Assembly (NCBI GenBank): GCA_963457665.1
Contig: OY735209.1
Location: 5,355,417-5,419,416, forward strand
DNA from: Thysanoteuthis rhombus
Taxonomy: Eukaryota; Mollusca; Cephalopoda; Oegopsida; Thysanoteuthidae
DNA length: 64,000 nt
Direction: 5' to 3'
Part shown: piece by piece, positions 11,795 to 22,883 of the stretch
Layout: every line of letters begins with the position of its first letter
Numbering within the stretch: position 1 is the stretch's first letter
Made by a program: the position numbers and the translations under genes
The notes under the pieces: model-generated
The model's input: only the letters and a program-made list of their open reading frames with translations
Told to the model about the DNA's origin: nothing
The model's database searches: none

Positions 11795-12870
11795 ATCAAT
11801 TACAGTTCAATGAATAAGTTGTCTCTCGCCTTTTGTTGGGCAGTGATCACTACAAAAGTCTGAATTATAAAAATAAACAAGCGTGATCACTGCTAGAAAC
11901 AAACTAATATAGAACATGCTTACATTGGAGATTGCCCCCTCCCCCTGTACTAAAAACATATCATCAGGGAGGGGTGTTCAAGAGAATGAAAAAATTGGTT
12001 TTCCTGGACGTGATAAGGAGTTTATGCCCTCTAACTCAGTTAGTGCTAACTATGTTTGAGTAATACATATATACATTGCCACCCAGCCAGACCCATTTAA
12101 AAACTGAAGAAACCTATGTTGATATTAACAGTTTCTAAAAAAAAAAGGATTTGTTAAAAGCTTCTGAATTCTCCATAGAATGTTTGGAAATGTTTTTAGT
12201 CCCAACTAAAGCTAACATTTTTATATTTCAAATTATGGAAGTCTAGAAAGGACAAAACGATTGAACTGCAATATCTTTTTCCATTGTCAAAATTCATTTG
12301 TGGTGTTGGTTTGGGATCAAATTTGATCAGCAATTTGATCTTGGAGAATCAAATTTTTTCCACCTTGGTCAATTTTATATATCTTTTTATTTAGGTTTCA
12401 AATCAGAAGAAGAGGCAAGTGCTGTCAAAAGTTTGAAATAAGAAAAGAATAACAGTATATAGCATAGCATTTTGGGGCTTTTGGGGGGCTTTTTAGTTGG
12501 TCCCCTCTCAGAGGCATTACCAGAAATTCAAGCAATTTGAGGGCTAGGGTCCAATACCTGAAATTATTGATTTTGCAAGTAGATAAATGAAAAAGAAAAC
12601 TGATTTCAATCATAAAATCAAGAAAGTAATATGTGATCTGGAATTTTCACTTACATTTGAGTCTTAGCTTTTTAGCGCTAAAATTGACAGAAGGATAGTA
12701 AAGAAAAAAGATGAGATTTGCCATGGACATTACCTTTTGGTTGGGGACTAATGAAGAGGGTCATAAAGTTCTATTCTTTTGAAGAGGAAAAAGTACGGAA
12801 TTAATGTTTCTCTTAGCGGATTACTTGAGATTTTGAAAATATTCCTAGGAATTAGATTTTTCCCTTGTTT
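11795..12870 (+). repeat. Dispersed repeat family A, copy 1 (long copy)
   Basis: Matches segments at 31070-31400, 37165-38000 and 51205-53350. Shared landmarks in order are AATGAATAAGTT, GGGCAGTGATCACT, a ...CCAGCCAGACCCATTTAAAAAC segment, AACCTATGTTGATATT, CAGCAATTTGATCTTGGAGA, GCATTTTGGGGCTTT and TTAGCTTTTTAGC. No coding capacity is visible, so class is unknown; it could be a non-autonomous DNA element or the 3' part of a retroelement. Confidence 0.65.
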
Positions 12871-13042
12871 TGAAAATCACACTTTCTTCCCCCAAACTTG
12901 TGAAAATTAATAACTTTTGAGTTTTGCCGTATCCAGTTAAATGTATTTTTGTAAAATACAGAAAACTTTAAGCTTGGGCGAAAACTGTTAATACAGGTTC
13001 CTCCTGTTTTTAAGCTGGTCTGGTGAAGTGGCTGGCTCTCTC

Positions 13043-13045
<3 letters not shown>

Positions 13046-13129
<84 letters not shown>
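13046..13129. repeat. (TA)n microsatellite
   Basis: About 84 bp of perfect TA repeat preceded by a short CT run. Confidence 0.95.
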
Positions 13130-13132
<3 letters not shown>

Positions 13133-13950
13133 ACATACAGACAATCTCAAAGATGTCTTCTATCTAAACCACATACTTGTGTCATCTCTTATTTGTCGTT
13201 CATTCAATCATAACTGGTGTTACAAGCTCCAAAATACTTTCATACTAATTTGACCTCAAAAAAGCTTTTTGAAATGCCAAAACACACACAAAAAAAACAG
13301 TTATCCTTATTATGGCCAATTTCATGGATAAAAACAGTTAAATTTGCCTTGAATTGCTAGAAAATAGTTTTAAGTGACTGAAATTGCTGAAAGAATAGTA
13401 CTTGAAATTTGCTAATGATGGTGCAAAATGTTGAATTTCTATGCTACCAAAAAACCTACTAAATTTAGCTTGAAAGAAGCCAAATTGGCAACACAGATGG
13501 TGACTCACTGTCAACCGACATGGAAAACTCCTCAACAGTGATAAGTTGAGCAATGATAATGAGTTGTTTATTTTTAATAGAATTTTAATAATTGAAAATT
13601 TTTGTTGTGACCAAACTTGAAACTCATGGAAAATTGTTGTGATATGTTTAATTTTTCAATTTCTGTTGTTATTTAAAACAGTGTCAAGTCTACAAAGTAT
13701 GGGAAAGAGACTAAAGCTGATTTCAAATAGAATAGGATAGATGAACTGCTGAATCAAAATGTGTAATAGCTGTGCAAATTGAAACTTTGAACCCTGTTTC
13801 TGCCTTCTGATGAGTGATGGACTGATTGAAGTTTGGCAGCAGTGCTCTGATAACTGCCATTTCATCACATTCTGACATCGTTTTGGGTCAACCAAGTCTA
13901 TTTTTGGCTTCATAACTATTTGGATCACTCAAAAAACATTTCACAACTGC
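13130..13950. other. Non-coding stretch
   Basis: Open frames of 71-90 codons on the - strand (13338-13553, 13656-13928) show no family signature or codon structure. Nothing supported as a gene. Confidence 0.4.
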
Positions 13951-13959
13951 TTGACTTCA

Positions 13960-14286
13960 AATAATTTGGATAAGACATGCTTAAATTCATTGAAAACCAA
14001 ACCCAAATAGCTATTTTTAAGATCATAAGCTCATTCAATACTTGCAGTTGTAAAGATATATTATCCTTGTAATTGCAAATAATAAATGAGCATATAATCT
14101 TAATAATAGCTCTTTTTCTTTCAGAGATTTTAACTGTGATGGAAAACTAATGAACTTCTCCAATAGCCATTTTTGTATTCTTTGCGTCTCAGAGTGCTTA
14201 TACTAGAAAACATACATAGAAAAATCCATTAAGAAAAGGCTATATTCATGCACAGTGTTAGTCTGTTCGTTGCAGGAGTTCATGAT
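13960..14286 (+). other. Shared upstream block of the zinc-finger pseudogene
   Basis: A diverged copy of the block found before the intact genes: ATTCATTGAAAACCAAACCC, then a pyrimidine tract ending in AG at 14123-14124, then AGATTTTAACTGTGATGG and AATGAACTTCTCCAATAG. It shows the pseudogene arose from the same duplicated unit, and not by retroposition, because the intron-like tail is present. Confidence 0.6.
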
Positions 14287-14512
14287 AGATAAACTTGCCA
14301 ACAAACATTGAAGAGAATCCCTCATGTGAAAGGAATGGATTGGTCTACATTTTGAAATTCATATACAAAGACATATTTGGGGTAAACCATATTCATGTGA
14401 AATGTGTGGACAAGCATTTTTGAACACTTCAAATTTAAAACTTCCCATGCAGACACACATTGGAGAGAAATCATATTCATGTGAAGTGTGTGGTTTAGCA
14501 TTTACGCAAGAA
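14287..14512 (+). pseudogene. C2H2 zinc-finger pseudogene, truncated by a repeat
   Basis: The leader (AACATTGAAGAGAATCCCTC) matches the start of genes 1 and 3, but the initiating ATG is changed to CTTG and stops lie in the N-terminal part. One nearly intact finger follows ([19 protein letters not shown]), in which the first zinc-binding His is replaced by Pro. A second ([13 protein letters not shown]) is cut at about 14510, where family A sequence begins. No functional product is expected. Confidence 0.8.
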
Positions 14513-14715
14513 AAAACTATTTGGGGGATTTTTAATAGTGAAAAACTGGTTCTTCTAGACATACTAAAGGATAAACGTTGAAATTTTCAGCCTTCTAGCT
14601 CCATTGGTCTGACCTGTTCACATGATATAAACATAGATAGCCAGCCAGCCAGAAGCAATCGGAAACTGAATAAACCTATGTTGATGTTGGCAGTTTCTAA
14701 ACAATAAAACATTTT
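14513..14715 (+). repeat. Dispersed repeat family A, fragment
   Basis: Begins with CTATTTGGGGGATTTTTAA directly in the zinc-finger pseudogene and runs through AGCCAGCCAGCCAGAAGC and AACCTATGTTGATGTTGGCA. This matches the middle of family A at 12000-12140, 37410-37570 and 51460-51620. Confidence 0.65.
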
Positions 14716-14834
14716 AAATATTGGTTATCAGAAATTCACATTTTTTTGTCTTCTATGTTTGAATAGAAGACAATGTCTATATTGATATACATTAAGTATA
14801 TGGGGATAATATTTTTCTAAAAATATACTTTGTG

Positions 14835-14975
14835 AAGAAAAGAAAACAAAGAAAAATATCCTCGAGTCTGTGATTCTTCCTTTCAATCAGCACAAGAAAA
14901 CCAAATTACAAAACGCTAAAGAAAAACTTCACCTTGAATATTTGGCAATGTTCAGCCACTTCATAAGTCAATTGG
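14835..14975 (+). repeat. Dispersed repeat family C, copy 1
   Basis: Aligns with 38885-39020 through shared phrases: GTCTGTGATTCTTCCTTTC versus GTCAGTGATTCTTTCTTCC, CAGCACAAGAAA versus CTGCACAAGAAA, and ACAAAACGCTA. Function and class unknown. Confidence 0.55.
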
Positions 14976-14998
14976 GTTACAGATTCTTCTCTCTTTGC

Positions 14999-15001
<3 letters not shown>

Positions 15002-15044
<43 letters not shown>
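15002..15044. repeat. (CT)n microsatellite
   Basis: About 43 bp of CT dinucleotides followed by GTCTGT variants. A shorter CT run lies near 15437-15453. Confidence 0.95.
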
Positions 15045-15048
<4 letters not shown>

Positions 15049-15059
15049 GTCTTTGTGAG

Positions 15060-15525
15060 TAGTTGTGTGTTTCTCTTTGCTCCTGGTCACATTTTGGGAG
15101 CTACAACCTCGAAAATTTCACCACTAGCCATTACCTGAAAATTTTTTTTATTTAATTTTTTTCCCCAAAAAAGGGTGTAGCGTCACCTTAAACCAGCAAT
15201 AACCAAATCTTGTGCTGCTTTTTTTTTCTGATAATTTAAAATAAAAGATTTTTTTTTTTTTGGATAATTTTTAGATAATCAGTTCTTGTTCATGCATGGG
15301 CTATGATGGATAATTTGTGCGAGGTACAGATATTGTTAGTTTTTCAAAGAATTTTGAATGAGTTTTCAGGTTTTTTTTAGAGATTCAACTAGGAAAATCT
15401 TTGTTCAAAATATCTTATCTTTCAAATTCTTTTCTCCCTCTCTCTCTCTCTCTGCATTTGGAAGGATAGTTAGTCTTGATTGATTTGCAAAATTGTCTAA
15501 CTCCAGTCCAAGTCAGACACAGGAG
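15060..15525. other. Non-coding stretch
   Basis: T-rich sequence with homopolymer runs. No gene recognised. Confidence 0.4.
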
Positions 15526-15529
15526 TTGA

Positions 15530-15620
15530 TCCCCCTGCCCTTAATAACAACTATAACAATCCTCACCTAATTTTGATTTATTCTTCACTGTTTGTCTGTC
15601 TCATCATGTTGAACCAGATA
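15530..15620 (-). repeat. SINE 3' fragment (same family as 38697-38870)
   Basis: On the - strand this reads AACATGATGAGACAGACAAA, then CAGTGAAGAAT, then TAGGTGAGGATTGTT. It aligns with the body of the tRNA-derived SINE at 38790-38870. The promoter half is absent. Confidence 0.55.
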
Positions 15621-15624
15621 AATA

Positions 15625-16205
15625 TGTAAAATTAACATTCCTTTGATATCACAACCAATTGATTAGTTGTCTTACCAAACAAGCAAAATTAACAAGTGTA
15701 TCAAATCTAAAAGATGTACAAATATGCAAGGGATTATTTCATTGTAAAAAATGAACAAATAAATTCATTCTAAAAAATATGTATTTTTATATTTCTTCAT
15801 TCATCATATATACATACGATACAAAAGTTGCAGTAATCATCTTCAGTTGGAATAGAAGTGGAGTTAAACCCTACAGCAGTCAGGCTTGTTATATCATCTA
15901 AGGATTCTGAAGTGAAATCTTCTGCTTTTCAAAAATTGTATTAGTTATAACTATAGATGCCACCAACTTCATTTTGTAGTATCAAACACTGCTATCCACA
16001 AGACCTTTCTTGAGAGTTATTTCAAGGATTGCTGTTGCGTACCTTCTTTTGTTTTCTCTTCATTCCTTTTGGATTGTTTTATTCGGTTCAGTCTCCTCAA
16101 TTTTCTCTCTCGTTTGTTGGTGAAAAGAAGAAGAAATCAAGCAAGAATCACTCTATGATGGCAAGCCTTCAGCAGAGCAAGAAGATTCCATTATTTTTTT
16201 AAAGA
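15625..16205. other. Non-coding stretch
   Basis: No recognisable gene. The last ~100 bp may be the degraded upstream part of the RTE relic that follows, but no motif confirms it. Confidence 0.35.
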
Positions 16206-16209
16206 GGGA

Positions 16210-16632
16210 TATACAATCAATGCATCCTCCCGATAGTCACTTATGGAGCTGAAACCTAAACAAGAGAATGACCCACAGACTGAGAAGCATAGAACGTGTG
16301 CATGAAAGATCACATGGAGAGGCCACAAGACTGCACAATATATCAAGGAGAGCACAAGAGTCTAAGACATCATAGAATCCATTGGAAAACTCAAATGGCA
16401 AAGGGCTGGTCATGTTGCAAGAATGGCAGATAACCGATGGACATAACGACTCACAATATGAATCCCCAGGTATCACATGTGCAACTGAAGCTTGCAGAAT
16501 ACTAGATGGAGAGACAAACTTGACAAATTCAGAAAGTATTGGCTCTGCAATGCCCATGATAGAGAGGTCTTGCAAATCCTGGAAAATGTCTATATCCAAC
16601 GACACTTATTAAAAGACTGATGATGATGATCC
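16210..16632 (+). mobile_element. RTE-clade non-LTR retrotransposon, 3' end relic
   Basis: Read across frames, this is the C-terminal tail of an RTE-type reverse transcriptase. A VTYGAET segment lies near 16238, followed by a RLRSIERVHERS-like stretch, KWQRAGHVARMADNRW near 16400-16440, and RWRDKLDKFRKYW near 16508-16545. Multiple stops and frameshifts are present. The copy ends in a short (TGA)n tail at about 16617-16630, typical of RTE elements, which carry microsatellite-like 3' ends and not poly(A). A 5'-truncated, dead insertion. Confidence 0.75.
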
Positions 16633-16920
16633 ATAACAATATTCTGAATACTGTTGCTGCAATTAGGTTATTTATGTGTCTGGACATTTGTATGTATCCA
16701 TCAATGTTTCTGGACTTCATCAAGCCCTGACCGTTCATGGCAGAAACTTGAAATTTGGTAGATACACTCACCTCAATAAATAGGGAAAATATCTTTATTT
16801 TTTCTGACATCCCCTTCTGCATGCCAAATTGGCTTCCTAGTTTGTATCTAGCAATATTCACCTTTTTTTTAAATAGTGTACTTTTTAGTGATCACAACCC
16901 ATAAAAGGTAAGAAAAGTAT

Positions 16921-16921
<1 letters not shown>

Positions 16922-16968
<47 letters not shown>
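16922..16968. repeat. (TA)n microsatellite
   Basis: Uninterrupted AT dinucleotides. Confidence 0.95.
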
Positions 16969-16971
<3 letters not shown>

Positions 16972-18540
16972 CAGCAGCACACTTTGAAATAATTCATTAT
17001 AAACACCATCAAAAATCTGTTAACTATCTTGAAGTATTAATGAGTTATGTCCCCTCTAGTGATTGACTGTTTGGAGTTTATCTCAGGTGGCACTGGTAAT
17101 TAATTTGCATTGCAATTGTGCTACTGAGTCATTAGTCAATCATGGCTGATCTCAAGTTACTACCATTGGTATGTAAGCTTCCCAGTTTAGAGGAGGAGGA
17201 CAATCAGAATCAAAATAGTCCAGTGAACTTTTTGACAATTTGTTTTCTGCATACAGTATCTTGTGAATTTTGACAGTTTTACATACAAATGTATCAACCA
17301 TTTTAGTATTGAATCACCATAGCCCCACATTAACCAGCCGATTAAGCAGACAAATGAGTTACCGATTCTTTCCTCTGACTAATAATTTAGACACCATTTT
17401 GTTGGCAAAAAAATAAAAATTCTGCAATTGAAAAATCTACTTAACGTAATTCACTTACAATGAAAATAATTTAATTTGCAAAAATCAGTTCCAATTATCA
17501 ATCAACAGAACTGTGGTAAAAAATGATCACATGCTGCATAAAAAAAATGAAATAAGCTTTTTTCAAGAATATAGTTAATGTAATCCTTCATGGCAGATTG
17601 ATGAATAGTTGTCACACCATATGTACTATAACAGCAGACAAGCACAGGGTTTTCAGTATTGAAAGACAACAAAGAAAAATGGGATTGAATTTCTTTCAAA
17701 TGACCAGCAGTCATGTGATAGGCAAGATTTCATTATGATTGAGCAATCCGTAAGAAATATAATCCGATTAAAAAAACAAATAGCAGAAAGTATATAAAGA
17801 TTCTCTGCATTCTTTTAAATCATTTTATTGATAAATTCACCTTTGGTCTGTTAGAGTCAGGTACATTTTGATCTCTAACAGAAAGCTAAAGAAAAAAAGA
17901 TTTAAAAGAAAAAGAATCAAATAATCAAACTAATTCTGAAAATTCTATGAAATAAAATTCAATGGAAATATTTTTTTTTTTTTCATTGAAAATAGCCATA
18001 GCAAAGATAGGGATAAAAACTTGCCAAGAAAAGCAATGTTTTATTTTTTTCTTCAGTTTTTAAATTACTAAATGAGGCTTTGGTGCCGATTCACTGGCAC
18101 TATTTTTTCCAAAAGGTCAACAGAATTTATTTTTCAATGGGCCTATCTTTGATATGTGTGAAACTGTATGTATTTAACAGAAATCATGAACGGAAAAATT
18201 TTTGAAAGAATTTGGTGAGATAGTCCATCACATTGAAAAAAATATTCCTAAAATTTCTGATTGAAAACTTCTTTAAATCAAATTTCATCCGTTATTATAT
18301 AAGTACTGAAAATTTTACCAAAATTCGATTATTAGTTAATTTTTTTGAAAATATTTGAAAATTTATGTTTTGCTTGTGAAATTTTGGGAAAATTTTCAAA
18401 TGCAAATTGTCATATGTAATTGTTCATTTACATTGCTACTGCTTTTTGCACTATTTTCAAGATATCTCCAGTTTTATAAGATGTGCACCAATAATTTTCA
18501 TGTTATATTTTTTCTAATCTTTTTTTCTATCTAATAACAC
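16969..18540. other. Non-coding stretch
   Basis: About 1.6 kb of AT-rich DNA. No domain, RNA gene or repeat family was recognised. The - strand open frame at 17502-17714 has no recognisable features. Confidence 0.4.
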
Positions 18541-19387
18541 TGTGGCGACCCCTTTACATCTAGTTAGGAATTAGATACAAACCCTTCTTTTATGTAGATA
18601 TCTAAAACATTACTTCCTACGATGACTCCCTACAAGACCTGAAAGCACATGGTCAAAAGCTTTTGTTGCCCCTAGATTAGCTGTCACCTTATCTTCTTTT
18701 CCCTCTCTCTAAAATCTTGGTCTGCCTGGTTTCTATTTTTGACCATGTCTATTCATAAATTGTCTTGTCACTTATCTTGGGTGTCAGAATTTTTCCATGA
18801 CTTTATAGCTACCGAATGAAAATATTGCAACTACTATATTTGGCGACGATACAAATGCTGCTTTTATTATTTTGCCCTTTTTAGCTCCTTCTGGCATTCA
18901 ATCTGAACCAACCACCTTTTTATAATCTAGTTTGGTCAACAATATCACTCATTATAACAGGCACTACTAATTAGGCTCCATTCGATAGATAAACCAAACG
19001 ACATCAGACCCGTTATGCCACGAGTCCCCTAAATACTTATTCTATCCTATATCTCACTTTTACACATAGGAATAACCTAAACCTAATAGGCCTCTATTCT
19101 ACTCTTCTTCACAAGATTGATCATATTAATATTTTCACTACATATATTTTATTTTCATTCTTTATTCATCATAAATGTTATGGATTAAATGTACCTTTCA
19201 TTTGCTCATAAACATACTTATACATGTATTTTTACTCTGTTTAATCCCTGCATCCACATTTGTACTTGGTACACGTTCTTCGTACATCTCCCTTCTTCCC
19301 TCAACTTTTCCACTGATGTCCACGTGGGCCCGTTAAACAGCGGGTGCCCATTCTTCAACAGGAACTACCAAGTATTAACTACAAATT
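18541..19387 (+). mobile_element. Candidate LTR of a Gypsy-type element, forward copy
   Basis: Starts TGTGGCGACCCC and ends near ACTACAAAT. It is followed at about 19388 by TGATGACCCC, which resembles a tRNA-Trp primer-binding site (TGGTGACCCC), as used by CsRn1-like Gypsy elements. An inverted, diverged copy lies at 21843-22883. Matching phrases include TAGTTAGGAATT, CCCTTCTTTT, GTAGATATC, TACTTGGTACAC and CCACTGATGTCC. No internal gag-pol is seen after the putative primer site. The assignment as LTR rests on these end features; a long terminal inverted repeat of another element type is the alternative. Confidence 0.5.
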
Positions 19388-19547
19388 GATGACCCCTATT
19401 AATATATAAGAACGTTATTTCTCATAGCACTAATAAAACACTCCCTTTGCACAAAAAATTTGGTAAAAATTCGGTGAAGTGTTGTACACAGAGCAAACTT
19501 ACCTTACTTTTAGAGATGATAGCTCAGGTATATAAGATTAATATTTT

Positions 19548-20740
19548 CAATGGATCCGAGTGAAATTGATTCTATTATGATATCATTCAAATGTAAACAG
19601 TTAACAAATAACACAAGTTTACAAAAGTTACTTGCCCTCAGAAAATAAGTAATTTTTGTGCTTTCAATCAAAAAGAGTCAAATGAAGAAAAAAACATGAT
19701 TTTTTCTAATTTTCAAAAGTTACGTACCACTAGAAAAACAAAAAGATGTTCTATTTTCTATTGAATGTAGTTCTTTAAAAAAAACTCATACATTATTATC
19801 AAAAGTTCCCTACCCAACCTGAACAAAAGTAGTAATCTAATTGCATAAAAAAGTTGAATATTAAATAAGAAAAGAGAAATAAAATAGTGTTAAAGATTAC
19901 TTACTGCCAGTGAAACAAAAGGTAATTTTAAGAAAAAAAAAGTATTTTTTGTGCTTTCAAATCATTCTTAAACCTCACAAATTTAGGGACCTAATGAAGG
20001 TCTTCATAGATTGAAAACACAAAAGATTTTTCTATTTTCTATCCAATATTCGATTTAATCAAATCTTAACCAAGGGGTGGGGGATTGTTCCTGCACGTTG
20101 TGTCAAAATTTCAAATTTTCTTTAATAATCCTGACAATCAATGTCACTTGCATTTATTTTAGTCTTGAGTATGCTTTTAGAAATACAGAAAATTTACGAC
20201 CGATTATTGAAAAAATGTATTGCCTGGAACAACCATTCACAGCTATGAATGGATGACATTACAAGTGGATTCAGTTAGACCTGGGATTTTCTAATGAGAC
20301 TGCAAATCATTCAGTTTCCTTCATGGATGAAAAATGAAGCCCACACATAAACAATAGAGATCTATTTGAATGATCAAAAGCATTTTATAAAATCAATCAT
20401 CTAGTGAAGGAGATCTCATTTGAAATCTCATTTAAGGGACTTTATTTCGCACAAGAGACACAAACATAATTGTAGTCTTTTTTCAATTTTTGTAACACAT
20501 CATGCAAGAACGGTTCCCCATCACTGGGTTGTGATTTGATTAAGTCAAATATTCGATAGAAAAACACTCTTTGCACTTTCAATCCATAAAATAAAGACCT
20601 TCATCACCTCAGTGAATTTGTCAGTCTAGAGAATGGATTGAAAGATTGCCTATTGTTTTTTTTTGTTTTTTTTTTGCTGAAAGTAACTTTCAAAAATATC
20701 TTTTTTCTAATCTTTTAAAATCTAATATTCGACTTTCTCA
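19548..20740. repeat. Foldback structure with arms of at least 170 bp
   Basis: Segment 19948-20120 is the inverted counterpart of about 20478-20650. In the left arm ATGAAGGTCTTCATAGATTG, TATTCGATTTAATCAAATC and GTTCCTGCACGTTGTGT appear in order. The reverse complement of the right arm reads ATGAAGGTCTTTATTTTATG, GACTTAATCAAATC and GTTCTTGCATGATGTGT. Weaker inverted similarity continues outwards to about 19680 and 20730. A central ~355 bp separates the arms. It may be a foldback/MITE-type element or part of a larger inverted assembly. Confidence 0.65.
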
Positions 20741-20745
20741 TACAA

Positions 20746-21810
20746 TTGGACAGAAAGTACAAAAAACTACTATGGGGTAAGTGGTCCATCTCAGGGTGCA
20801 AAAGTGAAATAGATCTGTTATTTCAAGGTTCTAAACCAAAAACCTTTCATCAAGATCTTGAAGAATGGACAAGCTCAGTCATTGTAAATGTGGCAGTTGC
20901 ACAGTACATAAACCCTCTTCATGACGTTTCACTGTTGCCTAAGTATACTCCACAGGAAAGTGCACTCGAGGTTCCCTCTGATTCTTTGCCTAATTACATT
21001 AAGGTGGCACAACCAGTTCATGAGATATTAAAAATGGCTGATTACTTTTCGAGTCAGATGTAAAATGAAGATAAAAAATGGCAGGGAAATCATGAAGAAA
21101 ACAATTCACTTCCTCATCCCACTGTGAGTACTTGTGATTGTATGATATTCGTAGTAGGTAAACAAATTCAGTGGTGCTTCTCCAAGTTACTTTGTGAATA
21201 CAAGTTTCTATTAATATTTGGCAGCCTTCATCTTGAAAAGTGAATGTTGAATGACTTTAGTGACTTGGAAAGATCTGGATGGAGTGTTGCAATCACTGAA
21301 GCAGGCATAACAGCAGCCCAACACAAGCATTATTGTAGTCTGTACACATCACAAGAACCAGGCTTACTCACAGGGTTACAAATCTAGCTGTAGCTAAGCT
21401 TCAATAACAAACTTATTCATGTTGCGATGAATGCTTGATTCGTCTCAACATGAATAATTTTATTATTCCAGGAAGAGAGAAAAAGTATGAATCCATATCC
21501 AACATTTCTCTTCTGTGATATTCTGATGAAAATTACAAACGCTACTTTTCATTAAAGCATATCATGAGAAAAATTTCAATCTCTACGTAGAGGCTCTTTC
21601 AAACCTTCAGACCTGACTATTATAATTACAATAGAGAGGTAGGTATTCCCTTTGTGAACAATTCAGAGAAATGTTTTTCATTTATACCTATTGATCAGGC
21701 ATATGAACAGAGAAAGAGCTCAAAGGAGATAGCAGAGATGTAAGTTTGATCCCAAATCCATGAGCATTTCAACATTGGGTGTTTATTGGGCTAGACCAAG
21801 TACACCTTCA
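20746..21810 (+). pseudogene. Decayed member of an unidentified repeated gene family
   Basis: An open stretch at 20746-21063 (105 codons) is followed, across frames and stops, by ordered patches: FGSLHLEK (near 21215), SGWSVAITEAGI (near 21280), RLTHRVTNLAVAKLQ (near 21362) and FSFIPIDQAYEQ (near 21680). I associate this patch order (LH-E, SGW, HxVT, IDQAxEQ) with large uncharacterised proteins present in many copies in some invertebrate genomes. That association is from memory and no enzyme activity is known to me. It lies between the two inverted LTR-like sequences. Stops at 21061 and frameshifts after it mean no intact product. Confidence 0.4.
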
Positions 21811-21842
21811 ATGTAAGTTTGGAGAAATAATTTGTGCCCTCA

Positions 21843-22883
21843 ATGCTAGTTTTATGGTAACTCTTAAAGATTCTAGTTGGGAAATGTTTAGCATGAAGTA
21901 TGTTTGAGGGAGAAGATTTGGTCTTCTCGGTTTAGTATTGGTGGGAGCGTCATTGGAGATGTGTAAGGGGTATCGAGGATGTAGGAAGAGAATGTGCACC
22001 AAGTATGAACTTTGTCACAGAGATGAAACAAAATGAAAAGAACACATCCAAGTATTTGGATATATAAATAAGACGTACGTTTGATACAAGGACATTAATG
22101 ACAAATGACAAAAGAAAATAAAGTACATATAAGAATAACAGAAATCTGATCGATTGTGTGAAGAGATAGCGAAAGATCGAAGCTTTTTTGTCATTGATAG
22201 TACTGGCATCGGAGTCGAAGCGGAGTTGTCTGAACTGCTAGGATATCCGTATGGTGTGGATCATTCCAAGGGATACGTAGAAACCGGGTTCTGTGTGTGA
22301 GCCATACTGCCAAGTTGTGTGCGTGGACTTGTGGGGCTATTCTCTGATGCTGATAAATTCTTGACAGACAGACCATAAAAGACAGAGAACATGGAGTTTT
22401 ATCCATGCGCATTTCCCGAAGTAAAGAAATTTAAGAAAGATTATCATAACTATCGGATAGTAAAAAGCATTGCCATTTCATTCATGAGAGTGAGAGGAGT
22501 ATACGCATTTGGATCACATGGTGAGGACACAGTGGCGTAGCTACGTAGCTGTGCATATGCATGATGCCTCAACATCAGTGAAGTGAAAAGGGCAAAGTTA
22601 GTACAGAGATAGGTCACGGAGGGAGAATGGTTAAGATCGGATCGGCTGGGAGGTCGGCAAAATGATAACAATCTGAGGGAGATAGAAAGAGAGAGAAAGA
22701 GTTGCCATCAACAAGTATCGGGGCGAGAGGCATGACTAGCTAGGGGTGCTGGTGCCAATGAGCATTGAACCATGTGCGTCAAGGGATTTTACAGGGGTTG
22801 TCAAAGGAAGTGACTTTTTTGATATCTAGCTAAAAGAAGGGTTTTGTATTCAATTCCTAACTAAAAGTATAGGGGGCACTACA
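21843..22883 (-). mobile_element. Candidate LTR of a Gypsy-type element, inverted copy
   Basis: Reverse complement starts TGTAGTGCCCCCTA at 22883 and follows the forward LTR-like copy (18541-19387) through TAGTTAGGAATT, CCCTTCTTTT and TAGATATC. It then matches at ATTTATATATCCAAATACTTG and TACTTGGTGCACATTCT. It is about 190 bp longer than the forward copy. The primer-site-like sequence beyond its end is not convincing. Confidence 0.5.
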
